9,077 nucleotides of DNA from an uncultured Moheibacter sp. (GTDB lineage Bacteria > Bacteroidota > Bacteroidia > Flavobacteriales > Weeksellaceae): contig CALLXZ010000335.1 in NCBI GenBank assembly GCA_937875605.1, positions 1-9,077 of the forward strand, in the 5' to 3' direction. Of the stretch, positions 6,447 to 9,077 are shown one piece after another (the first letter of the stretch is position 1; every line of letters starts with the position of its first letter). The translations under genes were made by a program, and so were the position numbers. The notes under the pieces are model-generated. The model saw only the letters and a list, made by a program, of their open reading frames with translations, was not told where the DNA came from and searched no databases.

Positions 6447-7085
6447 ATGAGGACGATAAAAGTTTTAGCATACGATGATAGCGATTTGATTCGCAATACA
6501 GTGCGTATATTATTAGACACAGAAAAGGATATAAAATTATGCGGTTCGTTTTCGGGTGCAGGTTCTATTTTATCGGATGTAGATTATCTCAAACCCGATG
6601 TGGTATTGATGGACGTAGATATGCCGGAACTCAACGGTGTGGAAGCCGTCAAATTATTGCGGACGAAATACGATTCGATTCCGGTCATCATGCTCACGGT
6701 TTTTGACGATAACGATACGATTTTCAATGCTGTTTGTGCCGGTGCTTCCGGTTATATTTTAAAACAACATCTGACGGAAGAACTTCCGTCCGCATTCCGT
6801 ATGGTGGTGAACGGCGGTGCTCCCATGACGGGAAGCATTGCAAAAAAGATACTTTTTATGTTGCCGGTTGCAACTTCACGTGATCAGGAAACCTATAATT
6901 TGAGTGAAAAAGAAACCCGGATTTTAAAATGTTTGGTGGAAGGATTTAGTTATAAAATGATTTCAAACGAATTGAATATCAGTATCGATACCGTTCGGTT
7001 TCACATCAAAAAAATCTACGACAAGCTCCATGTTCATTCTGCTACCGAAGCAGTTTCCAAAGCCTTAAAAAACAAATTGGTTTAA
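6447..7085 (+). CDS. Two-component response regulator, NarL/LuxR family
   Basis: 212 residues, the usual full length. Residues 4-120 are the receiver domain with the acidic pocket Asp10/Asp11 (LAYDDSD), phospho-acceptor Asp56 (VVLMDVDMP), Thr84 (IMLTVFDD) and Lys106 (SGYILKQ). Residues about 150-212 are the LuxR-type helix-turn-helix: LSEKETRILKCLVEGFSYKMI, ELNISIDTVRFHIKKIYDKL, then HSATEAVSKAL. It is a DNA-binding transcription factor in the cytoplasm, switched by phosphate from the kinase encoded just upstream. Proteins of this family bind as dimers to short inverted repeats, which fits the TACATA..TATGTA boxes before this gene and two neighbouring secreted-protein genes. That link is inferred. 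The ATG is fixed by the receiver domain starting at once and by the upstream promoter ending five bases before it. Confidence 0.95.
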   Translation: MRTIKVLAYDDSDLIRNTVRILLDTEKDIKLCGSFSGAGSILSDVDYLKPDVVLMDVDMPELNGVEAVKLLRTKYDSIPVIMLTVFDDNDTIFNAVCAGASGYILKQHLTEELPSAFRMVVNGGAPMTGSIAKKILFMLPVATSRDQETYNLSEKETRILKCLVEGFSYKMISNELNISIDTVRFHIKKIYDKLHVHSATEAVSKALKNKLV

Positions 7086-7096
7086 AAAAGTAACGG

Positions 7097-7126
7097 ATTT
7101 TTCCTTTTCTAAATAAGGGGGAAAAT
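7097..7126 (+). other. Imperfect hairpin after the response regulator gene
   Basis: ATTTTTCCTT (7097-7106) can pair with GGGGGAAAAT (7117-7126), with three G/T pairs, around a ten-base AT-rich loop. No T-run follows, so it is a poor terminator and may only protect the 3' end of the regulator mRNA. Its left arm overlaps a GGATTTTTCC box (7095-7104) that also occurs at 8864-8873, so it may instead be part of a regulatory site. Confidence 0.35.
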
Positions 7127-7140
7127 ACAATCAAAATACA

Positions 7141-7183
7141 GGGTTTTTCCTTATAAACCGATTGATTTTAGTAACTACATTTG
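7141..7183 (+). promoter_or_regulatory. Rightward promoter with GGGTTTTTCC box
   Basis: TACATTTG (7176-7183) is a perfect -7 element. No TTG lies 19-21 bases upstream. Instead GGGTTTTTCC (7141-7150) ends 25 bases before it. The promoter before the right-hand small RNA has the same layout, with GGGTTATTTCC ending exactly 25 bases before TACATTTG. A second box, GGATTTTTCC, lies at 7095-7104. The missing -33 together with a conserved box suggests dependence on an activator. Confidence 0.55.
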
Positions 7184-7188
7184 TACTA

Positions 7189-7316
7189 TCAAATTATATG
7201 AGTCGCTCTGGAATTATAACAGCCCAATAATTCTCAATATATTTTTCTTTACTCACTCACTTGACTAAACTACTATCTATGTAAGCCCCAAAGTTTTAAA
7301 AACTCTGGGGCTTTTT
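7189..7316 (+). ncRNA. Candidate small RNA, about 128 nt, downstream of the response regulator
   Basis: The limits are the promoter element at 7176-7183 and the terminator ending at 7316. Inside, GGAATTAT (7210-7217) can pair with ATAATTCT (7227-7234) around a nine-base loop. A tiny frame ATG-TAA at 7198-7230 would encode MSRSGIITAQ, with no ribosome-binding sequence to support it. The 3' half (7235-7282) is unstructured and C/T/A-rich, as expected of a region that pairs with targets. No larger protein can be coded. It could also be the long 3' end of the regulator mRNA. No RNA family is recognised. Confidence 0.45.
7283..7316 (+). terminator. Strong intrinsic terminator between the regulator/sRNA and pepD
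   Basis: AAGCCCCA (7283-7290) pairs with TGGGGCTT (7306-7313), and an inner stem AGTTT/AAACT (7292-7296 with 7300-7304) extends it past one A/C mismatch. T's run to 7316. Read leftward, it lies two bases after the pepD stop but has only a short T-run there. It may still end both converging transcripts. Confidence 0.88.
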
Positions 7317-7318
7317 CA

Positions 7319-8779
7319 TTAATTTTTAACAGGTGTTCTTTTCAAGACTTCTAAAAAATACTTCCAAAATTTCTGTACCGATTTTATTTCCACGCGTTCG
7401 TCCGGAGAATGTGCTCCAAAAATATTCGGTCCAAAAGATATCATATCCATCTCGAGATAGTGTCCGCCTATGATTCCGCACTCTAAACCGCCATGAGTAG
7501 CGATAATTTTAGGTTCTGTTCCAAACATTTCTTTGTACAAAGGTTTCATCAAATCCAGAATTTCCGAATTCACATTAGGTCTCCAACCTGGATATCCACC
7601 TGATAATTTCACTTCAAACCCAGCCAACTCAAAAGTAGCTTTCAAGGATTCGGTCATAGCTTTTTTTCCGGATTCGATGGCAGAGCGTGACAAGCATAGG
7701 ATTTTCATTTCGCCGTTTTCTACCACTACATTTGCAACATTATTGGACGTTTCCGTTACGCCTTCCATATCCGGACTCATTCGATAAACGCCGTTGTAAG
7801 CCGACATCAGAGCATACGCCAAATTTCGAGTTTCGTCTTTGGAAGCTACAGAATTTTTTAAATTAACTTTATTTATTTCGATTTGAATGTTGGGCTCTAT
7901 GGATTTGAATTCATTTAGAATATCCGTTTTTAAATTTTCAAACGTTGTTTCTAATTCTTTTAGATTAGAATTGGGAACCGTCAAAATAAAATACCCTTCT
8001 CGTGGAATCGCATTTCGTAAACTTCCACTGTTCATTTCAGCGATTTGTACGTGGAATTTTAATCCTTCGTTGATAAATCTTGCCAATAATTTATTGGAAT
8101 TACCTAATCCTAACTGAATGTCACCACCGGAATGTCCACCCTTTAAACCTTTTATATCCACTTTTACGGATTGGAAATCTTCTGATACATTTTCCGGTTG
8201 AAAGGTTTTTGTTGCTGTAACATCCATTCCTCCTGCGCAACTGATAGTCAATTCATCATCTTCTTCTGTATCCAAATTTAATAAAATTTCTCCCTGAAGA
8301 ACAGTTTCATCTAAATGAATCGCACCGGTCATCCCGGTTTCCTCATCGATCGTGAAAAGCGCTTCGATAGCCGGATGTTCAATATCAGTCGATTCCAAAA
8401 CTGCCATAATCGTAGCAACACCGATTCCGTTATCAGCACCTAAAGTTGTTCCTTTTGCTTTTACAAATCCATCGGTGTCAATGTACATTTGAATTCCTTG
8501 AGTATCAAAATCAAAATCCACATCATTATTTTTCTGATGAACCATATCCAGATGCGATTGAAGTACAACCGTTTTACGATTTTCCAATCCTTTGGTTGCA
8601 GGTTTTTTAATAATCACATTTCCGATTTTATCTTTAATCGTTTCCAAATTTAATTTTTGACCGAAATTCATCATGAATTCGATTACTCTTTCTTCTTTTT
8701 TAGAAGGTCTTGGAACCTCATTCAAATCCGAAAAGTTTTTCCAAATGACTTTGGGCTCTAAATTCAATATATCACTCAT
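7319..8779 (-). CDS. pepD: Aminoacyl-histidine dipeptidase (cytosol non-specific dipeptidase, M20 family)
   Basis: 486 residues from the ATG at 8779, almost the length of Escherichia coli PepD (485). A longer frame from a TTG at 8806 is possible, but the homologous sequence begins at MSDILNLEPKVIW, so the ATG is chosen. The enzyme is a zinc dipeptidase in the cytoplasm that cleaves Xaa-His (such as carnosine-type) and many other dipeptides. Visible family motifs are HLDMVHQKN with zinc ligand His76 and Asp78, GTTLGADNGIG with bridging Asp116, TIDEETGMTGA with catalytic Glu146 and Glu147, LNLDTEEDDE with Asp170, THGGLECGI near 428-436, and GAHSPDERV with His457. All expected catalytic and metal residues are present. 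The gene stands alone between two non-coding plus-strand units, so it looks like a single-gene housekeeping peptide-recycling unit. No clear TTG-N20-TAnnTTTG promoter precedes it. Confidence 0.95.
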   Translation of the reverse strand: MSDILNLEPKVIWKNFSDLNEVPRPSKKEERVIEFMMNFGQKLNLETIKDKIGNVIIKKPATKGLENRKTVVLQSHLDMVHQKNNDVDFDFDTQGIQMYIDTDGFVKAKGTTLGADNGIGVATIMAVLESTDIEHPAIEALFTIDEETGMTGAIHLDETVLQGEILLNLDTEEDDELTISCAGGMDVTATKTFQPENVSEDFQSVKVDIKGLKGGHSGGDIQLGLGNSNKLLARFINEGLKFHVQIAEMNSGSLRNAIPREGYFILTVPNSNLKELETTFENLKTDILNEFKSIEPNIQIEINKVNLKNSVASKDETRNLAYALMSAYNGVYRMSPDMEGVTETSNNVANVVVENGEMKILCLSRSAIESGKKAMTESLKATFELAGFEVKLSGGYPGWRPNVNSEILDLMKPLYKEMFGTEPKIIATHGGLECGIIGGHYLEMDMISFGPNIFGAHSPDERVEIKSVQKFWKYFLEVLKRTPVKN

Positions 8780-8863
8780 ATTTTTTATTTTAATAGTCGG
8801 TTGCAAGTTAAAAACATTATCGTTTCTGAAATGGAATTTTTCAAGAATATAAGTTGAAATATA

Positions 8864-8928
8864 GGATTTTTCCTTTTAAAAATGGGGTTATTTCCTGAGA
8901 AATGATTCGAATGATAGCGATACATTTG
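8864..8928 (+). promoter_or_regulatory. Rightward promoter with GGATTTTTCC and GGGTTATTTCC boxes
   Basis: TACATTTG (8921-8928) is a perfect -7 element without a TTG at the -33 position. GGATTTTTCC (8864-8873, followed by TTTT) and GGGTTATTTCC (8885-8895) lie upstream, the second ending 25 bases before TACATTTG. The first box with its TTTT tail is identical to 7095-7108. Box one has the dyad AGGA-TTTT-TCCT. The region also separates this promoter from the divergent pepD gene, whose ATG is at 8779. Confidence 0.55.
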
Positions 8929-8933
8929 TCTCA

Positions 8934-9053
8934 GACTAAACCGATAACCTGATTAATTCAACCCAACTAAACAATTGTACACGGCTCTCTCTCATTAAAC
9001 GAAGTACAACGAAAAGTCTCACGGTTCACCCCCGGAATTGTGGGATTTTTTTT
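8934..9053 (+). ncRNA. Candidate small RNA, about 120 nt, divergent from pepD
   Basis: A promoter element (8921-8928) and a strong terminator (stem from 9015, T-run to 9053) enclose a stretch with no ATG-led reading frame. TTGTAC (8975-8980) can pair with GTACAA (9004-9009), enclosing a pyrimidine-rich loop with CTCTCTCTC (8985-8993). The unit has its own start and stop and no gene upstream on this strand, so an independent small RNA is the simplest reading. A leader ended by attenuation for a gene beyond the window is the alternative. No RNA family is recognised. Confidence 0.5.
9015..9053 (+). terminator. Strong intrinsic terminator of the right-hand small RNA
   Basis: AGTCTCACGGTTC (9015-9027) pairs with GAATTGTGGGATT (9035-9047) as a 13-base-pair stem with several G/T pairs and an ACCCCCG loop. 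Eight T's (9046-9053) follow or overlap the stem base. The rest of the window (9054-9077) shows nothing recognisable. Confidence 0.8.
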
Positions 9054-9077
9054 AGAAGAATTGAAAATCAGGAAAAT

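Noticed and set aside
8780..8806. Nine extra N-terminal codons of PepD from a TTG start
   Set aside because: The family sequence begins at the ATG at 8779, and the resulting length of 486 fits the family. The extra residues look like AT-rich leader.

Overview
The window looks like chromosome from a Bacteroidota member, most likely of the Flavobacteriia. It is AT-rich, has no Shine-Dalgarno sequences ahead of its genes, and uses Bacteroidota-type promoters (TTG about 20 bases before TAnnTTTG). Two proteins end in a type IX secretion (T9SS) sorting domain with the IYPNP motif. The genus cannot be settled from this sequence. I see no tRNA, rRNA, insertion sequence, CRISPR array or phage gene.

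Left part (1-2753, all on the minus strand, read right to left): a secreted leucine-rich-repeat protein with a T9SS tail, then an exported OmpA-domain protein 10 bases further on, then, past a double palindrome, the first 117 codons of another secreted protein that runs off the window. These probably form one operon of cell-surface proteins.

Middle (2754-7085): a minus-strand secreted protein with three internal repeats and a T9SS tail, divergent from a plus-strand two-component pair. The pair is a TPR-containing sensor histidine kinase of the NarX/HisKA_3 type and a NarL/LuxR-type response regulator. The main observation of this window is here. A 14-base palindrome (TACATA-WW-TATGTA, one copy with a T/G mismatch) followed directly by GTTG, exactly 20 bases and a TAnnTTT element occurs three times: before the LRR gene, before the triple-repeat gene and before the response regulator itself. 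I infer a small local regulon in which the regulator activates two adjacent secreted proteins and its own gene. The palindrome would be its binding site. Binding has not been shown.

Right part (7086-9077): a minus-strand PepD-type aminoacyl-histidine dipeptidase (cytosolic, M20 family, all metal and catalytic residues present), flanked on both sides by plus-strand stretches without a credible protein gene. Each has a TACATTTG promoter element and, about 130 bases later, a strong intrinsic terminator. Both promoters carry a GGGTT(A)TTTCC box ending exactly 25 bases before TACATTTG and a second GGATTTTTCC box farther upstream. These look like two co-regulated small RNAs of about 120-130 nt. A third, weaker case of the same layout lies at 2844-2966, divergent from the LRR gene.
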